A stretch of 64,000 bases of DNA, taken from positions 56,176,121 through 56,240,120 of the forward strand of contig NW_024609880.1 in NCBI RefSeq assembly GCF_016920785.2, read 5' to 3'. A program made the translations under genes and the position numbers. The notes beneath the pieces were generated by a model. It ran no database searches and had not been told where the DNA came from. It saw only the letters and a program-made list of their open reading frames with translations. Below are positions 45,592 through 57,291 of this stretch, in pieces (position 1 is the stretch's first letter; each line of letters starts with the position of its first letter). The stretch is from Ixodes scapularis. Lineage: Eukaryota; Arthropoda; Arachnida; Ixodida; Ixodidae.

Positions 45592-45794
45592 TAAAGCCCC
45601 TTCACGTTTCAAAAGTAGCGCAAGATGCGTGGATCCACGAGGCACGTGCCGCACTTGGGAAGATCATGACTGCACAGCGCAGCAATGATCAATATTTCAG
45701 ACGTTATGCTCTTCCCAGAAGTAACGCGCGGCACGTGTCTTGAGCATTTCCAAAACAATTAATGGCGCCACTTTTCCCAAGATGAGGGGCTTTA
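45592..45794 (+). mobile_element. hAT-like MITE, copy B
   Basis: Starts TAAAGCCCCTTCACG, ends GATGAGGGGCTTTA, flanked by CCTCACTC (45584-45591) and CCTCACTG (45795-45802), an 8-bp duplication with one change. Third copy of the A1/A2 family. Confidence 0.8.
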
Positions 45795-46177
45795 CCTCAC
45801 TGCGGCGGCTACACGCGCTAATCAAGCGCTGATGTTTTTGTTCCCACATACAGCACCGATGTAGCTTTCATGTTAGAACCGCGAGTCACCCCGGCATGTC
45901 CGGCCGTGTCTCGTATAACGCATTTAGGTTGCTCCTGTTGCTGCGCTTCATGCGAAGTACCTATGTCCCTGTTTCCAATGTTGATTCAGTGCTAACGTAG
46001 CCAGATAGCCCTGCGATATCTGTGAAAAAATACATTTAAAAAGGGGGAAAAAAAGAACATCGATTCAATCTTGTTTTGGGATGCGAAAAGGATCCATCTG
46101 ATAGCGACTCCCAACCCAAACTTCTCGACGTAAGCAGGACTGGTGAAGGCGAGCGGGTTGAACATGAATACATAAAA

Positions 46178-46278
46178 TTGAAAGAATGAAACACAGAGGA
46201 CAAGCACAGGACAACCACTTTCTTTCACGAAAGAAAGTGGTTGTCCTGTGCTTGTCCTTTGTGTTTTATTCTTTCATT
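46178..46278. mobile_element. 100-bp hairpin element
   Basis: caagcacaggacaaccactt plus tcttt is followed by cacg and the exact inverse, with flanking gaatgaaacaca/tgtgttttattc also pairing. Confidence 0.8.
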
Positions 46279-47034
46279 TATAAAAACAGGAACGGGCGTT
46301 TTTTCTAGCTTTTTTTTAATATTGATATTTTGTTTCACAAATCTTGAGAAAAATTTAGGAAAACAATCAATGACAACGCGAAGAAACATGCGCACGTTAT
46401 CGCGCGGCGTGAAGCCATTTACAACTGTTAAACTGGGCTCTAATCTTTTCACGAAGTTGTACCGAACCTCTTTATGCATTTTTTTTTATGCGCGTTGTAG
46501 AGTCGTTTTTCTTGATGCGCAAGTAGCTCAATGTGTGCGAAAAATACCGAGAGTTTAAATATTCTACACCACAGAGGTCTTGCTTTAATGTTTTGGAAAG
46601 CCAAAAAACAACATCGTTGCTTTCCAGCGATTTCCATACACTTTGTCTGGCGTCGGTAAACGAGCTTTGTAAAACACATCTAAAACAAAACAGAAGTTTG
46701 TTGTTGAAATATTCTTGAATAGAAAACATAACAGACACAGACTACGTGTCTGTTTGCTCACCATTCATGGAGAAGGGATTTTGCTATCGCAGTGGCTAAA
46801 AATTCGACGGCCGCGGCGGCGAAAACTTACGTGGCGGACGTCGAGTGGAGCAACACGGGTGGTGCCAACCTCATTTCACACTCATTTTTTTACATCGTTT
46901 TTTTTTTTTTTTTTTTTTCGCAGCCGAGGTGAAAAAAAAGTTGTTTAGTCTTGAGAAAGTCAATGCAGTTATCCTGCCAGGGTTGAACAAATCTTCAATA
47001 ATAGCGAAACATCCGTCAACTGTGCTTGAGGTAG

Positions 47035-47214
47035 GTGCTATCTTTTGGATGAGCATCGTACCGGCGTGCGCTCGTGTATCACTACTGCGCGGTGCACGTT
47101 CAAGACCCCAGGCTAGCGATTGTACTGCACTGGCTAAATTGCTCATCTACAGCTGGGAGACTCGTCGTCCCTGTGAGGCAGACCAAGTTCTAGGCTGTAT
47201 AAACACACACACAA
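47035..47214 (+). mobile_element. Headless SINE copy, right-arm mirror
   Basis: Inverse of 41837-42013 with a few changes (for example gcctag/gactag differences). Confidence 0.8.
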
Positions 47215-47992
47215 CCCAATTTTTCCTATCTGGAACCAATTTAGCTCTTGCAACGTCTGAAAAATATTTCCCAGGGCACAGTTTCCATTGAAACACAGAG
47301 CTTTCTAAAAGAAACAAAAATAATAAAACACTTTTGTCAATAACAAAAAAAAAAAAAAATTGAGTCGCATGTAACACGGTAGGCAGTCTACCGCTAAACA
47401 GTACGATTTCATGGGTGTTCGCATCGAAAAAAGAGTGTCCTCAGAGATGAAGCGCATGACGGCCTAGCTCTTCGGCCACGTTGGGTGATCGGTCGGAAGT
47501 CAGAAAACAATAAAATTTCCGAATCGCACTCAGTGGCGGATCGTCCATGCCCTAGAAGGAAATGCGGAGAAACCGAAACTCAAGACGGCCGCCCGTACAG
47601 TGTTTCCAGACCACGAAGAGGTTTTGCAACTGGCATCCACGTAGTTCCGTTTTCACGCAGAGGAGTTTGGGTTTTTGTATTGCAGCGTTGAGTCAAGTCA
47701 TCGGAATAGTTGATACAATCAAACCGACTTTTGGACGTTAAAACATTTCTGTCGGACATTGCAGCAGAGTGACGCAATAAAAATAATACTAATTATAGCT
47801 CAATTTGGGAATACAGTTTTATCTAAACTGCTGTTTTATAGCTTATGATATTTGCTAAAAGATTAGTCTCGGAGTAAAAAAAGTGTATAATTTTATTAAC
47901 TGATTTTAGGGAGTTCGATTGAGTTCTATCCAGTATCCACTGATTTTTGTTTTCCTCACCTGGCAACACTGGGACCCAAGATGGCGCAACGC

Positions 47993-49463
47993 ACTGATCT
48001 CTATGACAATTGCTGGATCGCGCTTCCCCGCTTGTTCGCTGCAGCGCAAGTGAAGCCACCGGGCTTCACTCGCTTGGGATACAATTTGCCGTTTTTGCTA
48101 TCCTTTGCTGCGGTTTTCCAGCGTGCTGATGACACGTTTTCTACTCGTTCGTCGTCATTCGCCGAAGAAGTTTTTTGAAGACTCTGTGTATTGTTGAGAC
48201 TTGCCGTTGTGAACACGTGGAAAATTTTACGAAAGTGCAGTGTCGCAGGAAAAAGGCACAACGCGTCGAAAGGAAGGGCTGGCGGCGTGTTCAAAGCTTC
48301 CTTGGCACGCCGAAGTGCAGTGTCTCTGTGCCTTCGCACGCTTGGATACCGACCAAGAACCGACGCCGTGTGTATGTGATCAGCGAGTGCAATGTGCGTG
48401 AAGCTGTTTGTGCCTCTGGATCAGCGTCTTTTCCTCTCGCGGTTTAGGAACGAGCTTAATCCAGCGTCCACTAGCGACGGAAGATGGGGAGAAGGTACGT
48501 CTTTTTTTCGTCCTTAGACGATTTACACAATACCGTGCACAGCAGCTCCTCATCACTGATCACTGCTGGCTTATTATCAACCTACTTAATTGCACTTGAC
48601 GTTTGAGCGCGGCTCGCCTAATTGTAATTGGTCAACAGATTGCACACGACCATATCGGCCGCGCTTCAAAGATTTTCATTCTCGCCGTCTTGTACTTTTG
48701 CTTTCGAAAACCCCCCTGGCTCCACAACGTTGCCCTATTCGTGCTCCCACGGAATCTATTAGAGTAGATTTGGGACATAGCCATGGTTAATATAGTACAT
48801 AAGAACACGTACAGATCTCCCCCTTTTATTGATAGCAACTCACCGGAACAGCTGGACGATCCAGAACTCCGTGGCCGATATATATAAATGATCTAAAGGC
48901 ATCTACGCGCGACACACGTTCAGAACTTTGGCGTGGCGTCAATTCTTGACCGGTATCCAAGCGTGCGAAGGCACAAAGATGCATCACTCGGCGTGCCAAG
49001 GAAGCTTTGATCACGCCGCGACACCGGCGACACGTTTTCGACGAGTTGTACCTTTTGATACGGCTTCACGCACATTGCACTCGCAAAACACATTCACACG
49101 GCGTCGGTTCTTGGTCGGTATCCAAGCGCGCGAAGGCACAGAGACACGGCACTTCGGCGTGCCAAGGATGCTTTGAACACGCCGCCAGCCCTTCCTTTCG
49201 ACGCGTTGTGCCTTTTTCCTGCGACACTGCACTTTCGTAAACTTTTCCACGTGTTCACAACGGCAAGTCTCAACAATACACAGAGTCTTCAAAAAACTTC
49301 TTCGGCGAATGACGACGAACGAGTAGAAAACGTGTCGTCAGCACGCTGGAAAACCGCAGCAAAGGCTAGCAAAAACGGCAAATCGTATCCCAAGCGAGTG
49401 AGACCCGGTGGCTTCACTTGCGGGAGCGGCAAGCGCGATCCAGCAATTGTCATTGAGATCAGT
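47993..49463. mobile_element. 1.47-kb foldback element, copy 3, in the right arm only
   Basis: Same ends (ACTGATCTC...GAGATCAGT) and long terminal repeats of about 430 bp as copies 1 and 2. A 10-bp target duplication GGCGCAACGC lies at 47983-47992 and 49464-49473. The left arm holds the empty site, with the inverse GCGTTGCGCC once at 41058-41067. Confidence 0.92.
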
Positions 49464-50093
49464 GGCGCAACGCATGTGGGGCAGGTAAAGAGTTGTGTGC
49501 GACGTGGTTGCGGCCTTTGAGTTATTGGATGGTTTTGTTCAAGACAAGGCTCCTATTTCGAGAACGAGCGGTTCAAATCAACGCCTCCGATTGCAGCGAA
49601 AGTAATACCGAATCACTGACCGGTCCCACTTCACAGTTCGTTCATCAAGGGTGAGTATCCACGAAAGCATGGTAGCGCAAGTTCGGGAAGGGGCCACAAA
49701 GCACTTTCCGAAGGCTGTGTCTACAGTGCCGCCCGACGGCACTCCTATCGCGCCTACAAGTGCCGTCCGGGAGTCGGACGGCGCGTGTATCACTGGGGAG
49801 CTCGTTAACACACACCCCCGCCTGCGTTCACGCCGCTTCGCGGCGACAGTATGCGGCTGCTAATTACAAAGCTATTGACCCATTTGGCCCTGTCGTACAC
49901 GCCGCTTCGCGGCGTCCAAACCAAGCCCCGCTTTCCCCGATGCACCTCCGGAAACGAAGTACCATGCTATTTCGTTCAGCGAAATTTCGGCGACAACATT
50001 CGTTTTTTCCTGTGTTAATGGTAAAAAAATAAATGTACATATCGCCAAATGCGTCGGCAAAATAAAATGTTCGAGAAAACAAAAACAATAAAG

Positions 50094-50166
50094 TAAGCCC
50101 GCAGTGGGGATCGAACCCGGCATCACGTGCTTATGTGACACATCTTACCAATACGCCACACTCCCC
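50094..50166 (-). pseudogene. tRNA-like sequence, right-arm mirror
   Basis: Inverse of 40188-40260, B box read on plus as ggggatcgaaccc. Confidence 0.5.
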
Positions 50167-52412
50167 TTCGTAAAAGTCGTTTTGAGAACTCCTTTTATAC
50201 GAGACTTTCGGACGCCACTTGAACGCGCGAGTGGAGTACCGTCGGATGGCATTTGAACGCTCTGCAAGAGTGCCGTCGGACAGTTTTCTAGACACTACGT
50301 TTTCCGAAACCACACCCGTTCACTCGTTCTGTCTAGTGGGTTTTATCAGAACGGAAGGGATATAGCGAGCGCTGCCGTGAGCGGCAGACTGGGCGAACTG
50401 CGATGAACAGGCGAGCTCTAGGAATTGAAAGTATGTGGCATCGCGCGTCGGAGGGGCCAGGATGGGGCTTTGCAGTGTGCGCGACTACAAGGACCGTTGA
50501 GATTATTCTTCCGCAGTCATTACATTTCATTGTTCAGTCCCACAGCATAATACAATTCGCAGTAAAGTGAATTTGTGGGCAGTTCTCCTGGTTTTACAAG
50601 GGTCAGCAAGTTGCGGAACCGTTGGATTTCGGTCGTTGATCGATTTCGGTCGTTGATCGCGGCGGTGACTGGACCCCGTCTCACCTCCTCTTCACCTCAG
50701 TGAGTGACCTACACAGTGACCGAAATAACAATAAAAGCGAACTGTTTTAATCCAGGTTGTATCTGAGTGCCGTCCGATGACACTAAAGTAACACTGGACT
50801 GCACTCTGAGCACGCATTCGAGCGCCGTCCAAAGTCTCGATGGGCTGTAGAGGGGACCTGGGTCATCGCGCCCTGAGAAGCGGAGCCTTCCGTATCCGTA
50901 GTCTGAAGGAATAGGTTTCACTCGAAGTTTTTTGACCATATCCAAGCACTTAGCAACTCATCAGGGAAGTGTCGCAATCAGCAATTTAGAAGATCTGACT
51001 ATGAGCCGGTTGCCGCTGATTTGTTTGTCATAAAGTGCGTCCAAACATATCCACAAATCGTTTGAGCAACCTCAAAATTCTTCAGGCACTCTCTGCGTTT
51101 GATATCACCACACATCGCGGCACCAGCTTTGCACGGGCACTTCCAAGATGAATTGCCGTTGAAATTAGTAGGTAAGCGATTTCAACACGTTATACTATCT
51201 GCAAAAAACAGTTTCTTAACCGAAGCAAAGTACCGAAGAAAGGAAGCAGACGACAGATGTCATCGGTCAGCCGCAGTCTCCATTTGGGAATTGGGATGAG
51301 TAGCGGCGCAGAGCCCAGCAGTGCCAGCCAGTCCTTCCCTACGAACAAGCGTCAACCACAAGGGATGACGGGTAGTCATGATGGGCGATGAAGTAGACGG
51401 CAAAGGGGCTGGCGATAATGGAGGTGGGGTTGCGGGGGCTACGGAGCTAACATCATGATCCCCTTCTACAATTCTATCATACTTGGTAGTAGGCTTCTCT
51501 TCCGAAATTTGAGTAAGACACAAGTTCAACTTTGAGGGCGTGTGGCGGGTCGCTACAAAACACTCTCGACACCCTGGCCGACCGAAAAAGGCCAGGCTGT
51601 GCTAGCGAGTCCATCTATGGAAAGCGGCAAGCTTTGATGTCATGATGCTTTTGGAGAGAAGTAGTTGTAGTTGTAATTAAATTAAATTTTAGGCACTTTA
51701 CCCACGTATGCAGGATATGTTTGGGTCTCCATCGACAGGACAAGTTGCCTGCTTCATGAAGACCTTCCTTGATGATGTGCGACATGGGCAATTGCCGTAC
51801 GTGTGATCATCGATGCCTCCATCTCCCTGCAAAGGTAACCCATAGACTACAGCAGGTATCGCCTAGTATACAATGCCAGGAATTAATTTAGAGGGAAAGG
51901 CCGTTCCCAAGCTCCTTGAGAACCTGCATGGCGATGCCCTAGTAGAGGGGTGGCCAAGCTGCGGCTCTCCGCGTGTTAAAGTGCGGCTCGCCGCTCCCTC
52001 CTTTATCCCTCCTCTCTCTCCCTCACCCCCCTCTCTCCCGGAGCACTTCCCCAAAAAGAGAAATGAAACGCGTTTTAAATGTGCTACTGCTGCCTTACGC
52101 ACAATTGGACCGCTTTTGACTCATATAAGATAGACCGAAATTAGTTTGAGTTTCGTTTATTGCTCTAAACAAAAAACCTGCCGCGGCCCCCCCCCCCCCT
52201 CCTCCCTCCCTCTGCGGCTCTTGAAAATTTTGTGATTTTGTTTGCAGCTCTGTGTTATATATCTAGGGTTGAGAGCATGCAACGACCGATCCAGTTGTTG
52301 TAGATCAACATGGATTACCCGGTCGGTCACGGAAGCACGTCGAATGAGAAGAACAGAGAATAAAAGCAAAGATAGGGTTCACTTAATGAAAAGATCGATG
52401 ATATGTCTCCCC

Positions 52413-52485
52413 TATAGGGGGATCGAGCCCTCAGCCTTTTGATTAGGAGCCCAATGTTCTACCCCTGCACCACTGAATGGCACAA
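52413..52485 (-). pseudogene. tRNA-like sequence, right-arm mirror
   Basis: Inverse of 37894-37966 with one or two base changes (for example cccaatgttc for the left arm's inverse of gaacatcggg). Confidence 0.45.
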
Positions 52486-55010
52486 CGAACGGCGTTTCAT
52501 CTGGGTTCTTTTAAGACATGCAGCTATTGCAGAACATTCATGTGACTCGCGTGGCGCTTGCACTTGCCAGTCGTGCCCGGCGGCCGACGTGCTGTAGTGG
52601 CAGGCTTCCTGCCATGCTTTGTCGCGTCTTAGCATGGACTAGCCGGAGTGGCTACAAGTGCGGGCAAGCGCCCTGCGTTTAATTGCGGTTTGGTTGTACG
52701 AGAGCTCGAGCAGGAGGGACAGCAGTGAAAGCAACTCGCTTGTAATTGTACCATTACCAGCTAGTTCATGCTAGGGTAAGACAAAAGGATAATGTTGTCG
52801 CACCTTCCCTTCCATTTGGCAGCGGAAAAAAATTTAATGTACCTTGATCCAATGGGTAAATTCGGATGACACATTGTGTGCAGGTGTGTGTCGCGGGAGT
52901 GATTAAAAGCTCATGAACCCAGTTACAAGCTTCGCAAGTCTTACTATACTCTGTGTCATCAGAGTTTTCTCGTAGGATCAAGGTGCATTTATTTCTTTGT
53001 TGTGTCTAGTGCTTAACAGTGTCGCGCAGTCTATGTGCAGCATCCTGCGAGCTTTGATTGGACCTGCGTGGCCGTACTGCCTAGGCGCCAGGCTGTCCTT
53101 TCCAGCATGTCATGGGCGTACTTGTTTGCACTTCGCATTGAGCAACTGTGTGCTCAATGCGAACACTGTCGCATTGAGCAACAGTGTTAGTGACAGCCAG
53201 GCTAGCACTTGACGCTTTGTTCTTAAAATTGAAAGGCTGCCATCGAAACGTTAAACGCAAGACACAGGTCATCGAAACAATGTGAGCCAGCGTGCAAACA
53301 GTCGGAAAGATGGCTGCTCCGGCGTGCTGCACACAGCAGTTTGCGACACATGTTTTGGATGTTGCATACGTCGGGTCGTTCGGGTGGCTCCGCCCAGTTC
53401 AGGCAGATACGAGGAAAACTGGAATTTTTTTACGTTTAAGCTCTTGTTGGAATACTAAGCTTTTGTAGCGTTCTCCGAAAGACGTCAAATACCTTGTGCT
53501 CAAATGCCGGAACCATGCATTGCTTTTATAGATAATTATTTTGTTCTCAAGAGTCGTTACTTGCGGCTCCTTTGGGCGAAAACTGCGCTGCGGTTCAATG
53601 AGACGAGGGTTGCTGAGAGTCGTTGTAGATTTGTTTGTAATTTCGAAGTTCTTTTTGAGCAAAGATCTAGCTTCGAACACGAACAAAGCCTTCAGTGACA
53701 AACTGGGTGAAGCTCGGGAGTGCGTTGTTTATTTGGTGAACAAACCCTTTATTCCGTAATGGGAGCAACCAAAGCTAAGAAAGTCGTGAATGAGCCGGTA
53801 CAATTTTTTTTCAATCAGCGTTTGACAATTTTAATGTATCGATGTAATCGCAACATGGCTGAAATGATGGTATCCAAACATCGTAAAATAATCACGTTCG
53901 AGCACCGCGTACAAACCACCGATTGCACCACTGGTGTGCTCCCTCGACCTTGCTGTTCACAGGAGGAGAAATGGGAGGAAAGTGTCTCGGGGCTTTTTCC
54001 TCCCATTTCTGACCAATTCAAGCATGCAATCGTAGATTTATCTCCCCTTTCTTAGTATTTTCTGCCACAGCCACAGACGTGGCGAAGTATGTTTGTTTGA
54101 CGTAAATCTGTATGAGTGACTTTATACGTGGAACCGAAATATGCCGACGCCTTCAGGCTAAACTGTGCTTCTAATGTAGAAAGAAGTGCACAATGAGATT
54201 AGCTAGTCATGCATTGTGCCGGTACGGAGATTGCAGCTATGGATACTGTTTCACAGGAAAATATGTTTTGTTTTGCTGCAGTTTGTGTCATCAGACATTG
54301 CAGCACATCATACCTACGACAGACGGTGGTGCCTGCTGTGTGCTGAGACCTTCCAAGGTGACCTGGGCAGTTACCGTACTTGTGAGCATGGGTGCTTCCA
54401 TAACCTTGCCAAGGTAACCTTTAGACTTGGGCATGTATCGCCTCGTATGCAATGCCAAAACTTCCCTTGGCGAGGAAGGTCATAACCAAGCTGCACCAGA
54501 GCCTGCCTGGCTACCCCTAGCGTGACATATAGCAGCATCACTATAAGCGGCATTCCGTGTTTCCAGAATTAATCCTTTGTCGATCATAATCTAGAAAACC
54601 CGAGACTGATAAAAGCAGGGAAACAATGTCGGAGAAGGAAGACAGGGGAAAAGAATGTAATCCTTTGCGGCATTGGAGGGTGTTTTCTGGAGTGTACCTT
54701 TGTGGAAAATTTGATGTTTCTCAGAGCTTGTTTTGACTAAATTCTCAGTTTTTCAGAATAATTTAGATATTAAATTTGCTTGCTGAGTTTCTCGATTCTC
54801 AGAAAGTCAAAAGAAACAGAAAAAGTAACCAGACACAAGTGTATTAATTAATTTATAGTCTCAATGATTGCGGAAGGAGTTGCCTGTGCCTAGACGAGGT
54901 TTCTTGAGCTGAATATGGCGGTGTGACTCTAGATCCTCTACAACTCGCAGTACACCCCAGTTAATACCAACTCTCCCGCGACAAAACTTGCAAACCAGGG
55001 TTACTTATCC

Positions 55011-55080
55011 TACCTAGTTTGGCGCAGTATGGCCGTCGGAGCTCTTGCGCCATAAAACCCGTAAACAACAACAACAACAA
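55011..55080 (+). mobile_element. 67-bp retro-copy, right-arm mirror
   Basis: Inverse of 35308-35374 with the same duplication (cagggttacttatcc at 54996-55010 and 55081-55095); the tail is one or two repeat units longer here. Confidence 0.85.
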
Positions 55081-56607
55081 CAGGGTTACTTATCCAAGTG
55101 TCGGTACATTAAGCTATCAGTCTCCTCGATTCGGTCACTGAAAAACTTTGTTTTACCCACCTTTTTAAAGGCTCCCTGACATACTTGCTACTCACAGCCG
55201 TAGGTGCCACGGGAACGTGCCGCGCTGCATGGCTGTGCGGGGTGAAGTGTGAAATCTAGAAAGTTCCGCCGCCTTCGCTCGTCCCACAAAATCTGCGGGC
55301 TAATGGCTTCCTTCATGATAGAAACTGTACCCCTCTTCACGTTACGAAGCCCAAATGGTTTGTTGGAAACTCTTGTTTGGAGCATGGCTAGCACAACACA
55401 TCAGAGAACAGAATGGAACATATTTCTTTCGTGCTGCTGAGCTATTGTTGGGGTTCCGCAGGCTTTATTTGTTGCCATCGAAATTCTTCTAATCAGTTGG
55501 AAACAAGTTCTACTGCCAAAACCCAACCCCTCCCCACCCCGACGTCACAAATACTGTTGTCACATAGACAAGGGGAACACGACTACAACATAAACAGAAT
55601 CACTTCTGGACACTAAGGCATACATTGCCAAGATTGCAGATGTCAAGCAGAACTAAAAACATTGCCCCGTAATGAGTAAAAATAATAACCAACTAATTAG
55701 GGAAGTTATTGAAGCTGAAAAGATTTCGAGGTTAGAAGAAAACTGTCACTAAACCTTGTCCAGATTTATTACAAAAAAAGAATTAGATTATCTTGCATCC
55801 AGATAAAACCAAAAATAACAACAAAAAATCTTATTGTTTAAAAAGACAGGTGCAGGCAGAGAAGAAATAATACAAGACTGAGTTGCAAGTCAGAGCTTCA
55901 TGAATGTCTTTTCCTTTTGTGTGTGCCTGTGCTTGGTTGCGAATTTTTCGCGCTGTAGAGGAGTATGCAACACCAGCTTGCCCGAGCCTCCATATTTTTA
56001 ATACTGCCAGTAGAAACTTTCACTTTGAAAATATGATGAGGACCGAATTTGAAAATTAAATGTCGCCAAACAATTTTTTGCGGACGTAAGGTTTTGGTTA
56101 CGAGGTCAGTCATAGCTACTGGTGTGTTTAACCAATTTTGAGGCAAATTTGTGACCTTGAAAAAAAATTACAGGTATACTGTTACATTCTCCTTAGCCTC
56201 CTGAAGATGTAAATCACTGGATTGAGCCCCTACCATATTGTTTTGTCTCATAACTGATGCAGGTATCTTCTTTTTTTCTTCAACTCAGTTCGACGTAGGA
56301 GCTGCCAAGGAGTCCTGTCCCTTTCACGTGAGCAGTGGCCAGCACTGGAAGAAGCAATCTTTGGTCTGCTGTAATCCATTCTTTGGGCAAGTGAATAAAT
56401 TTCTTTGAAGCAGAGACCTGGTGTTTGCACAGCAGCTTCACAGAACAAACAACACAAACACAAATGTTTCTGTGCCCAAAGCCTTCGTAGCTGCTTGAAC
56501 TTATTGATTTGAGCTTGCACGTTGCAATGTTAAGGCAAGATGCAGATATAGTTAACGTCTCTCTAAAAAAATTGGGGGCACCTTATGCTTGGATGCCTAG
56601 CTTGATC

Positions 56608-56834
56608 AACTTGGAACGTCCAGCCGAATTGAAGCAAGGATCTAGCCGAACTGAAGCATGCAGCCGAATTGAAACTTGTAGCCGAACTGAAGATTTAGCC
56701 AAACTGAAGCGTCCAGCCGAATTGAAACTTCTAGCCGAATTGAGGATGTAGCCGAACTGGAACGTCCAGCCGAATTGAAACTTCTAGCCGAATTGAGGCA
56801 ATAGCCGAATTGAGGCGTCAGCCGGATTGGGACG
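56608..56834. repeat. Array of ~18-bp repeats at the right end of the palindrome
   Basis: Inverse of 33554-33780, read here as AGCCGAATTGAA units. Unit order is the same in both arrays, so they have been copied or corrected as a whole. Confidence 0.9.
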
Positions 56835-56839
56835 ACACC

Positions 56840-56848
56840 AAAAGTTTC
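56840..56848. repeat. Right 9-bp target-site duplication of the giant foldback element
   Basis: AAAAGTTTC in the same orientation as at 33540-33548. Sequence beyond it (tggggttgagttctcaaac) is unrelated to that left of 33540. Confidence 0.75.
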
Positions 56849-56960
56849 TGGGGTTGAGTTCTCAAACTTGACCTCCCGAAACTCTTGACAGTCTTCTGAG
56901 CAACACCCAAATTTTCTGGCGGTCTGTGATAAATTATGTATTAAGTGTATAACTACAGCC

Positions 56961-57291
56961 ACTTTCGGCCAGTGACTGGCCGGAAGTCAATGGCTAGTGG
57001 CTGGCCAAACGTGAATGGCCAGTGGCTGGCCGAAAGTGACTGGCCTTAGGTGAATGGCAAGTCACTGGCCTAAAACGAATGGCCAGTCACTGGCCAAATA
57101 TGAATGGCCAGTCATGGTCAAAGGTGAATGGCCAGTCTCTGGCCTAAAGTGAATGGCCAGCCACTGGACAAAGGTGAATGGCCAGTCACTGGACAAAGGT
57201 GAATGGCCAGTCACTGGCCTAAAGTGAATGGACAGTCACTGGCCTAAAGTGAATGGCCAGCGACTGGCATAAAGTGAATGGCAAGTCACCA
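56961..57291. repeat. 25-bp minisatellite
   Basis: About 13 units of cagtcactggcctaaagtga plus atggc with variants (ggacaaagg, ccaaata). The period of 25 is seen directly. It ends at the broken edge of the ORF1 fragment that follows. Confidence 0.88.

Larger units (their letters stand above)
42451..46602. other. Spacer of the giant palindrome
   Basis: About 4.15 kb not shared by the arms, though its own first 125 bases (about 42472-42596) have a diverged inverted copy at about 45285-45400. It is filled by small DNA transposons, listed separately. No protein family was recognised in it. Confidence 0.7.
33549..56839. mobile_element. Giant foldback-type transposon (23.3-kb palindrome)
   Basis: The left arm, 33549 to about 42450, and the right arm, about 46603 to 56839, are inverted copies; mirror positions add to 90388 near the ends. 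The ends read GGTTACGTCCCAATCCGG and GGTGTCGTCCCAATCCGG and are flanked by AAAAGTTTC on both sides. Differences between arms are point changes, small indels, a 1481-bp insertion in the right arm (foldback copy 3 plus its duplication) and a 177-bp tandem duplication in the left arm. The net shift of 1304 bp in mirror sums agrees with these two events. No transposase was recognised. An inverted segmental duplication or an assembly joining of two haplotypes are the alternatives; the 9-bp flank favours transposition. Confidence 0.75.
46603..56839. repeat. Right arm of the giant palindrome
   Basis: About 10.2 kb, the inverse of the left arm with foldback copy 3 (47993-49463) added and a single copy of the segment that is doubled at 40612-40965. 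The inner border is near 46603, where similarity to the left arm fades. Confidence 0.9.

Noticed and set aside
33637..56751. Pairs of identical frames in the two arms as duplicated genes
   Set aside because: Mirrored frames are a necessary result of the inverted repeat. None shows a family motif, codon structure or splice signals that would support a gene.
33549..56839. The palindrome as a pure assembly or library fold-back artefact
   Set aside because: The arms differ by a 1.47-kb insertion with a clean target duplication, a 177-bp tandem duplication and point changes, and the outer edges have a 9-bp direct repeat. A joining of two haplotypes remains possible and is stated as a check.
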